Origin: an uncultured Hyphomonadaceae bacterium | GTDB lineage: Bacteria > Pseudomonadota > Alphaproteobacteria > Caulobacterales > Hyphomonadaceae | DNA: 64,000 nucleotides | Assembly (NCBI GenBank): GCA_913057945.1 | Contig: CAJXOF010000004.1 | Coordinates: forward strand, 186,001 to 250,000 | Direction of reading: 5' to 3' | In this document: one piece after another, positions 34,585 through 43,079 of the stretch | How positions within the stretch are numbered: position 1 is the stretch's first letter | How the letters are laid out: every line of letters begins with the position of its first letter | Notes under the pieces: generated by a model | Seen by the model: only the letters and a program-made list of their open reading frames with translations | What the model was told of the DNA's origin: nothing | The model's database searches: none | Program-made: the position numbers and the translations under genes

Positions 34585-34935
34585 CTAGCGTTGTCCCGCG
34601 TCAGCGACGAGGGTTGTAACCTGACGCGCAAAGACAGGCGCGGTTGGAAGGCTCGCGACTTCCTGCTCATCCAGAATTTTCTTCAGAGCGGCCTTTGTGA
34701 GGTCCTTGGCGCACGACCGGTCAACATATGGCTGGTTCGTGACCGGCATGCGTGTGGAGCAGGCTGCACGGGCCTGTGCGTTAATGGACTCGAGCACGGC
34801 AGCTGCGCCGGAGTCAGAGGCCAGCAAAGCCTTGTCGTAAGCAATTTCTACAGTGATTGGGGTGCCTTCTGCAGTCGCTGCAGCAGGGACGATGGTTGCG
34901 GCGGCCATCAGGACCGGGATGATGATTTTCTTCAT
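34585..34935 (-). CDS. UrcA family secreted protein
   Basis: 116 residues from the ATG at 34935. Signal peptide MKKIIIPVLMAAATIVPAAATA. The mature part has the UrcA pattern: VEIAYDKALLASDSGAAAVLESINAQARAACSTRM...VDRSCAKDLTKAALKKI, with two Cys likely forming a disulfide. The family is common in Sphingomonads and Hyphomonads; function unknown. It is divergent from the AMP nucleosidase gene across a 323-base gap. Confidence 0.8.
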   Translation of the reverse strand: MKKIIIPVLMAAATIVPAAATAEGTPITVEIAYDKALLASDSGAAAVLESINAQARAACSTRMPVTNQPYVDRSCAKDLTKAALKKILDEQEVASLPTAPVFARQVTTLVADAGQR

Positions 34936-35258
34936 GTCAAAACTACCTTCAGAGTTAGCGCCGGCTTGAGTGCCGACAGGAAACTCCTCCCGCCCCATGC
35001 AACGTCATTCTTTTGTTCTCCCCACAGTGACACCGAAGCGTCATGGCCTTTCCGCGCGGGATTGACGTTTCATGTTGCACTGCAACAAAAACGCATATTC
35101 GTGCATACCTCAAGTGAAACCTGCACGGCAGAAAGTCATGGCTGCCTTGCGCCCCGGTATTGCACGAAGCCTATGCGAACGATGCTCATTTGTTTGTCAT
35201 GTGTGACGCGCAGGCGCCCGCAGATTGACAGAACGTTGCATTACCGCCATTTGACGAC
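34936..35258. other. 323-base divergent gap with repeated TGCAAC/GTTGCA words
   Basis: No gene seen. TGCAAC or its complement occurs at 34998-35003, 35074-35079, 35081-35086 and 35235-35240. The middle two form the perfect palindrome GTTGCA-C-TGCAAC, and the outer two extend to exact inverted copies ATGCAACGT and ACGTTGCAT. A shared regulator of the UrcA and amn genes could bind here. Confidence 0.4.
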
Positions 35259-36710
35259 ATGTCGAAATTGAACACACCCGAACACGTAATTGACGCGCTT
35301 GAGAAACTCTATTCCGAAGCCGTTTCTGCCCTGTCCTCAGCTTTGGACATTTTCCTGCACTCAGGTACGCCGCCGTCGCCGAGTTTGCGCGAATCCGGGG
35401 CTTTCTGCTATCCGCAAATCCGGTTGGTCTATAATCCGGACGGGCCGCCCCCGCCGATTTCACGGGCCTTCGGAAAGATGTCCGAAGCGGGAACATATGT
35501 TTCCACGATCACCCGACCGGACTTCTTCCGCGACTACCTGACCGAACAGCTTGCCTTGCTGATGCGGGATTATGACATTGACGTCTATGTCGAGCAGTCG
35601 GAGTCCGAAATTCCCTATGCCTATGTCTGGGAGCAAGGGCAGGCGAGTGGCCTTGAAGAGATTTCGCCGGCCGAACTGGCGCGGCATTTCCCAAGCCCGA
35701 ACCTTGCCGATATTGGCGACGAAGTGGCCGATGGCGAACTCTACGAGCCCTATGAGATGCATCCGCTTGCGCTGTTCGATGCGCAACGCGTCGATTTTTC
35801 CCTGAAGCGTTTGCAGCACTATTGCGGCACGCCCGTCGAGCATTTCCAGCACTATGTGCTGTTCACGAACTATCATCGCTATGTCGATGCGTTCTGTGAC
35901 TGGGCGCTGCAGAAGCTGACGGAAGACAATCATTACACGTCATTGTCTGTGCCGGGCGGTTTGGAAGTGTCGGAGCCGACCGATACGACGCGGGCGGAAA
36001 TAGATGCATCGCCCTGGCGGCGCTTCCAGATGCCGGCCTATCATTTGCGCGCTCCGAATGGCGGCGGCATCACGCTGGTGAACATCGGCGTCGGGCCTTC
36101 AAATGCGAAGACGATCACGGATCACCTGGCCGTGCTCCGCCCGGAAGTCTGGCTGATGGTCGGGCATTGCGGCGGTCTGCGCCATAGCCAGGCAATTGGC
36201 GATTATGTGCTGGCGCACGCCTATCTCCGCGAAGATCATGTGCTGGATTCCGTGCTGCCGCCGGAAATTCCCGTGCCGCCTATCGCGGAAGTCCAGGTCG
36301 CCCTGCAGGAGGCAGCCGCGGCCGTGACAGGGGAGAACGAGAAGCAGCTGAAGCGGCGTCTTCGGACTGGTACCGTTGTGACCACCGACGACCGGAACTG
36401 GGAACTGCGTTTCTCGGACACGGCGCGCCGGTTCAACAAGTCACGGGCGATTGCCATTGATATGGAAAGCGCGACCATCGCGGCGAATGGGTTTCGCCTG
36501 CGTGTGCCGTATGGCGTCTTGCTGTGCGTCTCTGACAAGCCACTGCATGGGGAGATCAAGCTACCGGGCGCCGCCAACCGCTTTTACGAGCGGGCCATCG
36601 GCGAGCACATCCGTATTGGAATCGAGACACTGGAACGGCTTTCCGCGGACAAGGGCGCCAAGCTGCACAGCCGCAAACTACGCGCCTTTGACGAGCCGCC
36701 ATTCCGGTAG
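35259..36710 (+). CDS. amn: AMP nucleosidase
   Basis: 483 residues, full length for the family. The N-terminal Amn domain (about 10-180, with PPISRAFGKMSEAGTYVSTITRPD) is followed by a PNP/UDP-type phosphorylase domain from ~250: TLVNIGVGPSNAKTITDHLAVLRPEVWLMVGHCGGLR, and DMESATIAANGFRLRVPYGVLLCVSDKPLHGEIKLPG. It splits AMP into adenine and ribose 5-phosphate and controls the adenylate pool. No strong Shine-Dalgarno is seen. The upstream gap carries the repeated TGCAAC words. Confidence 0.95.
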   Translation: MSKLNTPEHVIDALEKLYSEAVSALSSALDIFLHSGTPPSPSLRESGAFCYPQIRLVYNPDGPPPPISRAFGKMSEAGTYVSTITRPDFFRDYLTEQLALLMRDYDIDVYVEQSESEIPYAYVWEQGQASGLEEISPAELARHFPSPNLADIGDEVADGELYEPYEMHPLALFDAQRVDFSLKRLQHYCGTPVEHFQHYVLFTNYHRYVDAFCDWALQKLTEDNHYTSLSVPGGLEVSEPTDTTRAEIDASPWRRFQMPAYHLRAPNGGGITLVNIGVGPSNAKTITDHLAVLRPEVWLMVGHCGGLRHSQAIGDYVLAHAYLREDHVLDSVLPPEIPVPPIAEVQVALQEAAAAVTGENEKQLKRRLRTGTVVTTDDRNWELRFSDTARRFNKSRAIAIDMESATIAANGFRLRVPYGVLLCVSDKPLHGEIKLPGAANRFYERAIGEHIRIGIETLERLSADKGAKLHSRKLRAFDEPPFR

Positions 36711-36726
36711 GCTGACCTTTCAGGCA

Positions 36727-36768
36727 GAAAAAAGGCGCAGGGCCCGGTAGACCGGAACCCTGCGCCTT
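36727..36768 (-). terminator. rho-independent terminator of the SYLF gene
   Basis: On the minus strand AAGGCGCAGGG...CCCTGCGCCTT (36732-36742 with 36758-36768, 11 pairs) is followed by TTTTTCTG. It lies 30 bases after the SYLF stop and may also help end amn. Confidence 0.85.
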
Positions 36769-36797
36769 CACCCTGGCTCACCTGAGCCCAAGCTTGG

Positions 36798-37358
36798 TCA
36801 GTCCATCTTGGTAATCTTGGTACCTTCGATGCTGACACCTGCCATCAGACCTTTCTGGTCAAATACGAAGGCGTAGGCATCTTCTTTCAGCGTGGACGTC
36901 GAGAGGTTCTCCGCCATTCCGGCATTGACCAGTACAACGGTTGGGCCGACGCCGATTTCCCAGCCATCTGATTCCGACAGATACTCTACGGCATCGTCAT
37001 TCATGAGGAAGACGGCATAGCCATAGGACTGGGCGCCGGCCTGGAGACCCCAGGAGCCCGTCATTGAATTGTAGTAGTCAGCCGTCGCACCATTGCGGAT
37101 CAGTTCACCCTCACCATAGGCACCACCGAGGCCAAGTCCGGCCTTCACCATGGACGGGAAGACCAAGACGGCGCGGGACTGGTTGTTGATCGCTCGGGCG
37201 GCGGCATTCTCACTAACCAGTTTGTTCAGCGCGGCGCGGCTGCCGGCGTCAATCTGGGCGCGATCCACTTCGTCCGGAAGGGACGAGCAAGCACTGAGCC
37301 CGAGGGCAGTAGTGGCCGCAAAACAGCCAGCGAGGAGGGCGGAACGGAATTTCATCAT
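36798..37358 (-). CDS. SYLF (YSC84-type) lipid-binding lipoprotein
   Basis: 186 residues. Lipoprotein signal with lipobox GLSAC at residues 20-24. The SYLF/YSC84 domain follows: SRAVLVFPSMVKAGLGLGGAYGEGELIRNG, GSWGLQAGAQSYGYAVFLMND, and a glycine-rich end (GLMAGVSIEGTKIT). In eukaryotes SYLF binds phosphoinositides; bacterial members are envelope proteins of unclear role. GGAG lies 7 bases before the ATG. A GGAAC-N17-GTT promoter at 37391-37415 suggests stress induction. Confidence 0.88.
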   Translation of the reverse strand: MMKFRSALLAGCFAATTALGLSACSSLPDEVDRAQIDAGSRAALNKLVSENAAARAINNQSRAVLVFPSMVKAGLGLGGAYGEGELIRNGATADYYNSMTGSWGLQAGAQSYGYAVFLMNDDAVEYLSESDGWEIGVGPTVVLVNAGMAENLSTSTLKEDAYAFVFDQKGLMAGVSIEGTKITKMD

Positions 37359-37390
37359 GGATAGACTCCTTCATGATATAGATCAGCTTG

Positions 37391-37415
37391 AACTCCGCAG
37401 ACGGGCCAAGGTTCC
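37391..37415 (-). promoter_or_regulatory. sigma-EcfG-like promoter of the SYLF gene
   Basis: On the minus strand GGAAC (37415-37411), 17 bases, GTT (37393-37391); the base before GTT is A instead of the consensus C. The -10 is 32 bases before the start codon. Confidence 0.5.
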
Positions 37416-37460
37416 CGTCAGTAAGAGGCAAGGTCGCGTAATTTCGTTGACGCGTATCAA

Positions 37461-38366
37461 TTAGCTGATCGGCTTGCCGCCGGTCACACCTATGATTTCG
37501 CCGCTGATATAGCTGGATTCCTGCGACGCGAGGAACACGAAGGTCGGCGCCAGCTCTGCGGGTTGGCCGGGGCGACCCATGGGCGTGGCCTTGCCGAATT
37601 CCTGCACTTTTTCCTGCGTCTGTCCGCCTGAGGGCTGGAGCGGGGTCCAGAATGGGCCGGGAGCTACGCCATTGACGCGCACCCCGCGGTCCAGAGCGCC
37701 TTGGGCAAGGGCTTCAGTGAAGCCGCGAATGGCGAATTTGGTTGTCGCGTAGTCGAGCAGGTACGGCGCCGGGCTGAAACCTTGGTTCGAGGTGACGTTG
37801 ATGATCGCCGCGCCAGGCGGCATCAGGGGCAGCGCGGCCTTGGACAGCCAGAACATGGCGTAGACATTGGTCTTCATCGTCTCGTCGAACTGCTCGTCGG
37901 TAATATCCTCGATGCCAGGCTGGCGCACCTGCTTGCCGGCATTGTTCACGAGGATGTCGAGTCCGCCCATTTTCTCGTGGGCATCCTTGATCAGGCTGGT
38001 GCAGAATTCCTTGTCGGTCAGGTTCCCGGGCATCCGGTGGACGGTATGGCCTTCGCCCTCCAGCAGGTCGCAGACCCAATCGGCGTCGGCTTTTTCTTCC
38101 GGGAGGTAGTTGATGCAGACCTCCGCGCCTTCGCGGGCATAAGCGATCGCAACGGCGCGACCGATACCGGAATCGCCGCCGGTGATCAGCGCCTTGCGGC
38201 CCTTCAGGCGGCCAAAGCCCTTGTAGCTGTCTTCGCCATGATCGGCCTTCGGCTCCATCTTGTGGTCAAAGCCGGGCTTTTCCTGGGGTTGTTTCGGGAA
38301 GGGGGGCTTGGGATATTGCGAACGGGGGTCGCGCATTTCGTACTGGTTCTGAACGGTGTCGGTCAT
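37461..38366 (-). CDS. SDR family oxidoreductase (YghA-like)
   Basis: 301 residues. A ~50-residue N-terminal Pro-rich extension (SQYPKPPFPKQPQEKPGFDHKM) precedes the Rossmann fold, as in YghA/GsiB-type short-chain dehydrogenases. Cofactor motif ALITGGDSGIGRAVA, DILVNNAGKQ, Ser in INVTSNQG and the YxxxK pair in LLDYATTKFA, then GVRVNGVAPGPFWTPLQPSGG, are present. Acts on small aldehydes/ketones with NAD(P)H; substrate unknown. Homologues are frequent members of general-stress regulons, in line with the EcfG-like promoter at 38400-38424. Confidence 0.92.
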   Translation of the reverse strand: MTDTVQNQYEMRDPRSQYPKPPFPKQPQEKPGFDHKMEPKADHGEDSYKGFGRLKGRKALITGGDSGIGRAVAIAYAREGAEVCINYLPEEKADADWVCDLLEGEGHTVHRMPGNLTDKEFCTSLIKDAHEKMGGLDILVNNAGKQVRQPGIEDITDEQFDETMKTNVYAMFWLSKAALPLMPPGAAIINVTSNQGFSPAPYLLDYATTKFAIRGFTEALAQGALDRGVRVNGVAPGPFWTPLQPSGGQTQEKVQEFGKATPMGRPGQPAELAPTFVFLASQESSYISGEIIGVTGGKPIS

Positions 38367-38399
38367 GGGGGCCTCTTTCGTGTGAGTGTCTATGAATTC

Positions 38400-38424
38400 A
38401 ACCGGCTCGCGCGCTGGCGGTTCC
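38400..38424 (-). promoter_or_regulatory. sigma-EcfG-like promoter of the SDR gene
   Basis: On the minus strand GGAAC (38424-38420), 17 bases, GTT (38402-38400); the base before GTT is G rather than C. The -10 is 33 bases before the SDR start codon, nearly the same distance as in the two other sites. Confidence 0.5.
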
Positions 38425-38551
38425 GATGAATTTTCACCCTCTGTTAACGGCAGATCGTGAGGGCAGAGGTGGCCCGCGCGTGGTCGGGGTCACAAAACCT
38501 TCCCCGACGCCCATCTGGACGCGTGCGGCTGGGCGCGGTACCTCGCAGGCC

Positions 38552-39328
38552 ATGACAGACAGAATCCATACTCTTCAGGGCGTCCGGAATTTCCGGGATT
38601 TCGGTGGCTATGCTTCCCGGCATGGTGGACAGGTGAAGCGCGGCCGGTTGTTCCGGTCCGGCCATTATGCCGAGGCGACAGAGGAGGATCTGGCCGCGCT
38701 GGGCGCGCTCGGTATCCAGTTGCAGGCAGACCTGCGGCGTCCGGACGAGCGCGAACGCAATGTGGCGCGCTGGTCGGCGCCCAACACACTAACTCATGAT
38801 GGCGGCCGCGAGCATGAAGCCCCGCACGCGCAATTCCTGAAGAAGGTCGAGGCCGACGCCCAGAAGGCTGACGACTGGATGAATGATTATTATGCGCTGG
38901 CGCCGTTCAAAGCGCACCATGCCGAATTGTTCTCCGGCTGGTTCGAGCACCTGGCAGGCCTGGAAGGCGAAGCTGCCGGACTCGTGAACTGTGCTGCCGG
39001 CAAGGACCGGACAGGCATTCTCTGCGCGCTGACACATCATGTGCTGGGCGTCGAGGAAGCAGACCTCCGCGCCGATTATGAGCTGACGAATACAGCCGTT
39101 AAGGTCGACGAATTCCTTCCGCAAGCGGCCGCCTTCTTCAATGAGCAGGTCGGCAAGGTATATGAACCTGAAGTGTTCCGGCCGTTTCTCGGTGTGCGGC
39201 TGCGCTATCTCGATACCGCCTTCAACGTGATCCATGACAAGCATGGCACCGTCGATGCCTACCTGGCGGAGGTGCTGGGCGTGGACGCCGCCGCGCAGGA
39301 ACGCCTGCGGGCTCGGCTGATTGAATAA
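38552..39328 (+). CDS. tyrosine-protein phosphatase (Y_phosphatase3 type)
   Basis: 258 residues from the ATG at 38552; upstream extension crosses the SDR promoter and is rejected. VRNFRDFGGYASRHGGQVKRGRLFRSGHYAEAT and the P-loop NCAAGKDRTGI (C-x5-R, catalytic Cys and Arg) define the family; LQADLRRPDER upstream carries the usual LRRPDE signature. Such enzymes remove phosphate from Tyr or from phosphoinositides. Target unknown. No signal peptide. Confidence 0.92.
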   Translation: MTDRIHTLQGVRNFRDFGGYASRHGGQVKRGRLFRSGHYAEATEEDLAALGALGIQLQADLRRPDERERNVARWSAPNTLTHDGGREHEAPHAQFLKKVEADAQKADDWMNDYYALAPFKAHHAELFSGWFEHLAGLEGEAAGLVNCAAGKDRTGILCALTHHVLGVEEADLRADYELTNTAVKVDEFLPQAAAFFNEQVGKVYEPEVFRPFLGVRLRYLDTAFNVIHDKHGTVDAYLAEVLGVDAAAQERLRARLIE

Positions 39329-39499
39329 AACACGACGGGTGACCGAGTTGTACGGCCAAAGCGCGCAGGTGTTTGTGGCGAATCTTGTTACATGCGGGCG
39401 TCGTGTTTGAGTAGGCTTCTTGAGTGATTGTAACTTGACCTCTTCTCAAGATGGGGGGGTATTTCATCCATAGGCTTACAAAATTGAAGGGGCGCCGCC

Positions 39500-39883
39500 A
39501 TGAGAGGTAGTCAGTTCGGTGTTGTATTCGCGTTGTCGTTCTGTCTGTTTGGTCTACCTGCTTCAGCGATTTGTTTAAGCTACAATGACAATGCCTGTCC
39601 TTTCGATATTGGCGATGAGGATTCCGTTACTTCTTATTTGGCTAATCTTCACAGCAGCGTATCTGATGATCGGTTCGATAGCATCAATGATGAAGAAGAA
39701 CCCGCGGAAGAAAAAAGGGCCTGTATTCTTAGCTGCCACCAGAATTTCGCATCATCTGAACAAGCCTGCCTTTCCATACCTGATACGCCAACGCAGTCGG
39801 GAGGCTTGCGAACCAGCTGTCTGAATGCGGCAGTGGACACATTCAACGAATGCATTCGCGACGAATGTGGTATCTTCTATTAG
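39500..39883 (+). CDS. Cys-rich secreted orphan protein
   Basis: 127 residues. Signal peptide MRGSQFGVVFALSFCLFGLPASA; the mature chain has eight Cys (CLSY, NACP, RACIL, LSCH, QACL, TSCL, NECI, DECG), so four disulfides are possible, and an acidic Asp/Glu-rich middle. I do not recognise a family. The gene and its flanks are AT-richer than neighbours and use rarer codons (many TTA/TTT/GAT), a sign of recent acquisition or relaxed selection. AAGGGGCG precedes the ATG, and TTGACC near 39434 could be a -35. Confidence 0.7.
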   Translation: MRGSQFGVVFALSFCLFGLPASAICLSYNDNACPFDIGDEDSVTSYLANLHSSVSDDRFDSINDEEEPAEEKRACILSCHQNFASSEQACLSIPDTPTQSGGLRTSCLNAAVDTFNECIRDECGIFY

Positions 39884-40057
39884 AGTAATGTCTTTCTGGC
39901 GGTCGTAATTATCGCATTGTAAATCTAGCGATATTCCCGAGCCCTAATGAAAGCGGAGTTGAGTATCCGGTGAGGCTGCATTTGTCAGAGTGTAGCAGAT
40001 AAGTTCATCACTCCACCCATTGCCGCCGAGCCCCATGAGTCGTTAAAGTCCCGGCTG

Positions 40058-41737
40058 ATGAGCGATTCCGAACTCCCCGAAGAACGTGATGACCAGACTT
40101 TCTCGATGTTCGGGGAGGATGAGGCCCCGAAATCGGCGGAATATCAAGTGCTGGCGCGCAAATACCGCCCGCGCCGGTTCGAGGATCTGATCGGCCAGGA
40201 GGCCATGGTCCGCACGCTTTCCAATGCGTTCGAGACCGGCCGTGTGGCGCATGCCTTCATGCTGACCGGTGTGCGTGGGGTCGGCAAGACGACCACCGCG
40301 CGTCTGCTGGCCCGGGCGCTGAACTACCAGTCCGAGGATCATGATGGCCCGTCGATCCGGCTCGACCCGAAAGGTGAGCATTGCGATGCCATCATGGCGA
40401 GCCGTCATCCGGACGTGCTGGAGCTTGATGCTGCGAGCCGTACGGGCGTTGCCGACATGCGCGACCTGCTGGATGGCGCGCGCTATGCGCCTGTCTCGGC
40501 CCGCCACAAGGTCTACATCATCGATGAGGTTCACATGCTGTCAACGGCCGCGTTCAATGCGCTGCTGAAGACGCTGGAAGAGCCACCGCCGCATGTGAAG
40601 TTCATCTTCGCAACAACCGAAATCCGCAAAGTACCGATCACGGTCCTGTCGCGCTGTCAGCGGTTTGACCTGAAACGGCTCGATGCCGTGAACTTGTCCG
40701 AACATCTCGGCCGGGTCGCCACGCATGAAGGGGCGCAAGTCTCGGAAGAGGGGCTCGCCTTGATCGCGCGGGCGGCCGAAGGTTCCGTCCGCGACGGCCT
40801 CTCGATTCTCGATCAGGCCATCGTGCAGACCATGGATGGCGAGGAAGTCACTGGCGCGGCTGTGCGGGACATGCTGGGCCTCGGCGACCGGGCGCGCCTG
40901 TTGGATGCGTTCGAGAAAGCGATCTCCGGCAGTGCTGCAGAGGCGCTGGCCGAGGTGAAGGACCAGATTCATGCGGGCGCTGATCCGGCGGTCATCCTGA
41001 AAGACCTGATGGATGTCTGCGCGGATGTCTCCGTGGCGCAGGCCACGGGCGGCGAGTTCCAGTCTGCCGGGCCCGCCGAATGGACCGAGCGCACATTGGC
41101 CATGGCGCAGAAACTGACCGCCGCGCAGGCCGCGCGCTATTGGCAGATACTCCTGTCTGGCTTCAACGATCTCCAGACGGCGCCGGACACGGCGACCGCG
41201 CTGAATATGATCATCCTGCGCCTTGCGGCAGCTGCAAACCTTCCGTCACCGGAGGAGGCTGCACGCATGATCGCCGAGTCAGGCGGCGCGCCGGGAAAGC
41301 CTGAACAACATGGCATGGCCTCGTCTCCCGCCGGCGGGCTGGAGAGCTTTGCCCAGATTGTCGCCTATCTGGGTGAGCATCGGGAAGTGAATTTGCAGGT
41401 CGAGTTGGAGCGATATGTTCGGCCAGGTCCTGTGCGCTACGGCTATTTCTCATGCGAACTTGAAGGCAATGCCCCAAACGATCTGCTCGCCAGGCTCAAG
41501 GCGTTCCTCGAACGCGACACCGGTGACGATTGGGTGGTCGAGCAGATTCGTACCAATGCGGAGACGATGCGCCAGACAGAAATCCGCACACGTGAGGAAT
41601 TGTTTGCCTCCGCAGCCGCCCATCCGGCTGTCGCGGATGCCTTGAAGAGTATTCCCGGCATTACCATTGTTGACGTAACAGAGCCGCCGACGAGCGACGG
41701 CAATGTCATAGACCTGAATTCCAGACGATCGGCCTGA
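40058..41737 (+). CDS. dnaX: DNA polymerase III subunit gamma/tau
   Basis: 559 residues. The AAA+ clamp-loader module is clear: QVLARKYRPRRFEDLIGQE, Walker A GVRGVGKTTTARL, Walker B VYIIDEVHMLS, and TTEIRKVPITVLSRCQRFDLKR. The C-terminal part (about 370-559) is the tau-like region. The four zinc cysteines typical of the loader's Zn module are not apparent around residues 80-105, where this protein reads NYQSEDHDGPSIRLDPKGEHCD with a single Cys. No A-rich slippery heptamer for gamma synthesis is seen. Followed by ybaB 16 bases later. Confidence 0.96.
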   Translation: MSDSELPEERDDQTFSMFGEDEAPKSAEYQVLARKYRPRRFEDLIGQEAMVRTLSNAFETGRVAHAFMLTGVRGVGKTTTARLLARALNYQSEDHDGPSIRLDPKGEHCDAIMASRHPDVLELDAASRTGVADMRDLLDGARYAPVSARHKVYIIDEVHMLSTAAFNALLKTLEEPPPHVKFIFATTEIRKVPITVLSRCQRFDLKRLDAVNLSEHLGRVATHEGAQVSEEGLALIARAAEGSVRDGLSILDQAIVQTMDGEEVTGAAVRDMLGLGDRARLLDAFEKAISGSAAEALAEVKDQIHAGADPAVILKDLMDVCADVSVAQATGGEFQSAGPAEWTERTLAMAQKLTAAQAARYWQILLSGFNDLQTAPDTATALNMIILRLAAAANLPSPEEAARMIAESGGAPGKPEQHGMASSPAGGLESFAQIVAYLGEHREVNLQVELERYVRPGPVRYGYFSCELEGNAPNDLLARLKAFLERDTGDDWVVEQIRTNAETMRQTEIRTREELFASAAAHPAVADALKSIPGITIVDVTEPPTSDGNVIDLNSRRSA

Positions 41738-41753
41738 AGGAGGCCCGCTTCCC

Positions 41754-42080
41754 ATGAAAGACCTTGGCAAGATCATGCAACAGGCCCAGCAGATGCAGGC
41801 CAAGATGCAGGAAGCGCAGGAAAAGATCGAGTCGACTGAGGCTGAAGGTGTCGCCGGGGCAGGGCTTGTATCCGTGCGCCTGAAAGGCAAGGGCGATATG
41901 GTCAGTGTCAGGATTGACCCGTCTTTGATGGGCGATGATCCAGAGATCGTGGAAGACCTGATCAAGGCCGCACATTCGGATGCCCGCAAGCGCCTCGACG
42001 AGGCGATGGAAGCGGCCATGAAGGAAGCAACCCAGGGCCTAGGCGGCGGTATGCTGCCGGGCTTCAAGCTGCCCTTCTAA
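41754..42080 (+). CDS. ybaB: YbaB/EbfC family nucleoid-associated protein
   Basis: 108 residues: MKDLGKIMQQAQQMQAKMQEAQEKIESTEAEGVAGAGLV, then VSVRIDPSLMGDDPEIVEDLIKAAHSDARKRLDEAMEAAM. A small DNA-binding dimer normally encoded with dnaX and recR. Here recR does not follow: a glycosyltransferase on the other strand ends 6 bases later, so the dnaX-ybaB-recR operon is broken. Confidence 0.95.
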   Translation: MKDLGKIMQQAQQMQAKMQEAQEKIESTEAEGVAGAGLVSVRLKGKGDMVSVRIDPSLMGDDPEIVEDLIKAAHSDARKRLDEAMEAAMKEATQGLGGGMLPGFKLPF

Positions 42081-42086
42081 GGCTGA

Positions 42087-43052
42087 TCAGTAGAGTTCAG
42101 GTTCTCTTGTGCTGAAGGCAGAGGCCAGCCAGCCCCGATGAAACATCGCGCGCATCAACCAGAAATTTCGCTTTTGCGCTGACAATACGAATAGTGCCGC
42201 CATGGCATAGCAGAAGGCGATCTTGGTCAATGAGGTGAGTATGGTAATGCCCATCGTAACCGAGTTTCGAGTTGTGAGCGAGTGGTAGCCATAACTCATC
42301 CCTGAACGGAATTTGCGCTGACGAATCCAGTTTGCGTCGAGCCGTTTCGGGTCGACCGCTTCATGGACGATGGCCGCTTGGCTGATGCCGAATTTCGCGC
42401 CAGCATACCACAGCCGGAAGAAGAATTCGGTATCCTCTCCGCCGGTCTTTCCTTTTTCGAGCAGGAAACGCTGGCCCCTCACCATAGGGGAACTGGCCCG
42501 CATCAGGGCGTTGCAGGTATGGCCGGTTTGGACCACGCCGCCGCGGCGGACAGGCATGTTCGAGTGATAGTCCTGCTGGCGCATCCAGTCGGGTGCGTTG
42601 TCAGGATAAATGGCAATGGCGGGTCCGAAGACGGCGTCCAGATTGTTCACGCGTGCCATTTGGAGCAGCGAGGCAAGCCAGTCGGAATCGGCTACTTCGT
42701 CATCATCGATGAACGCGATCCACTCAGCCGTTGCGGCATCTAGGCCCGCATTCCGGGCGATCGAGATATTGTTGGCGGGCGCGTGAACGTATTTGATAGG
42801 AATTGACAGGGTGGCTGCGATCACTTCGACCCGGTCACGGGCTGACGGCGTTTCATCATTATCGATGACAATCGCGCGCGCCGTGACCCCTTCCGGCAGG
42901 GCCTGCCGGTCCAGGGATCGCAGCGTGTCCTCAATCGAGGGCCTGCGATAGGTGCAGACGCAAATGTCGATATTCAATTCGGCAACCTCGTAGGGGATTT
43001 CGTGCGCGTCAAACATATCCGGATACTCGCGAGCAAGTCCCATGCCACGCAT
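42087..43052 (-). CDS. glycosyltransferase family 2
   Basis: 321 residues; the ATG at 43052 is 8 bases after GAGGA (ATGs at 43043 and 43016 are alternatives). GT-A fold: DICVCTYRRPSIEDTLRSLDRQ, the DxD-like EWIAFIDDDEVADSDWLASLL, then EDTEFFFRLWYAGAKFG. A hydrophobic stretch near 280-300 may anchor it to the membrane. The acceptor sugar or lipid is not evident; no other polysaccharide genes adjoin. The lipoprotein gene upstream is in the same direction, 27 bases away. Confidence 0.9.
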   Translation of the reverse strand: MRGMGLAREYPDMFDAHEIPYEVAELNIDICVCTYRRPSIEDTLRSLDRQALPEGVTARAIVIDNDETPSARDRVEVIAATLSIPIKYVHAPANNISIARNAGLDAATAEWIAFIDDDEVADSDWLASLLQMARVNNLDAVFGPAIAIYPDNAPDWMRQQDYHSNMPVRRGGVVQTGHTCNALMRASSPMVRGQRFLLEKGKTGGEDTEFFFRLWYAGAKFGISQAAIVHEAVDPKRLDANWIRQRKFRSGMSYGYHSLTTRNSVTMGITILTSLTKIAFCYAMAALFVLSAQKRNFWLMRAMFHRGWLASAFSTREPELY

Positions 43053-43079
43053 GTGCGATTCCTCAAGAGGAAAACAGTG

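Noticed and set aside
39884..40057. Signal recognition particle RNA gene, sometimes found upstream of dnaX
   Set aside because: The conserved GGTCAGG...GGAAGGAAGCAGCC core is not present in this gap or the preceding one.
40058..41737. Programmed frameshift in dnaX producing gamma
   Set aside because: No A-rich slippery heptamer was found in the coding sequence.
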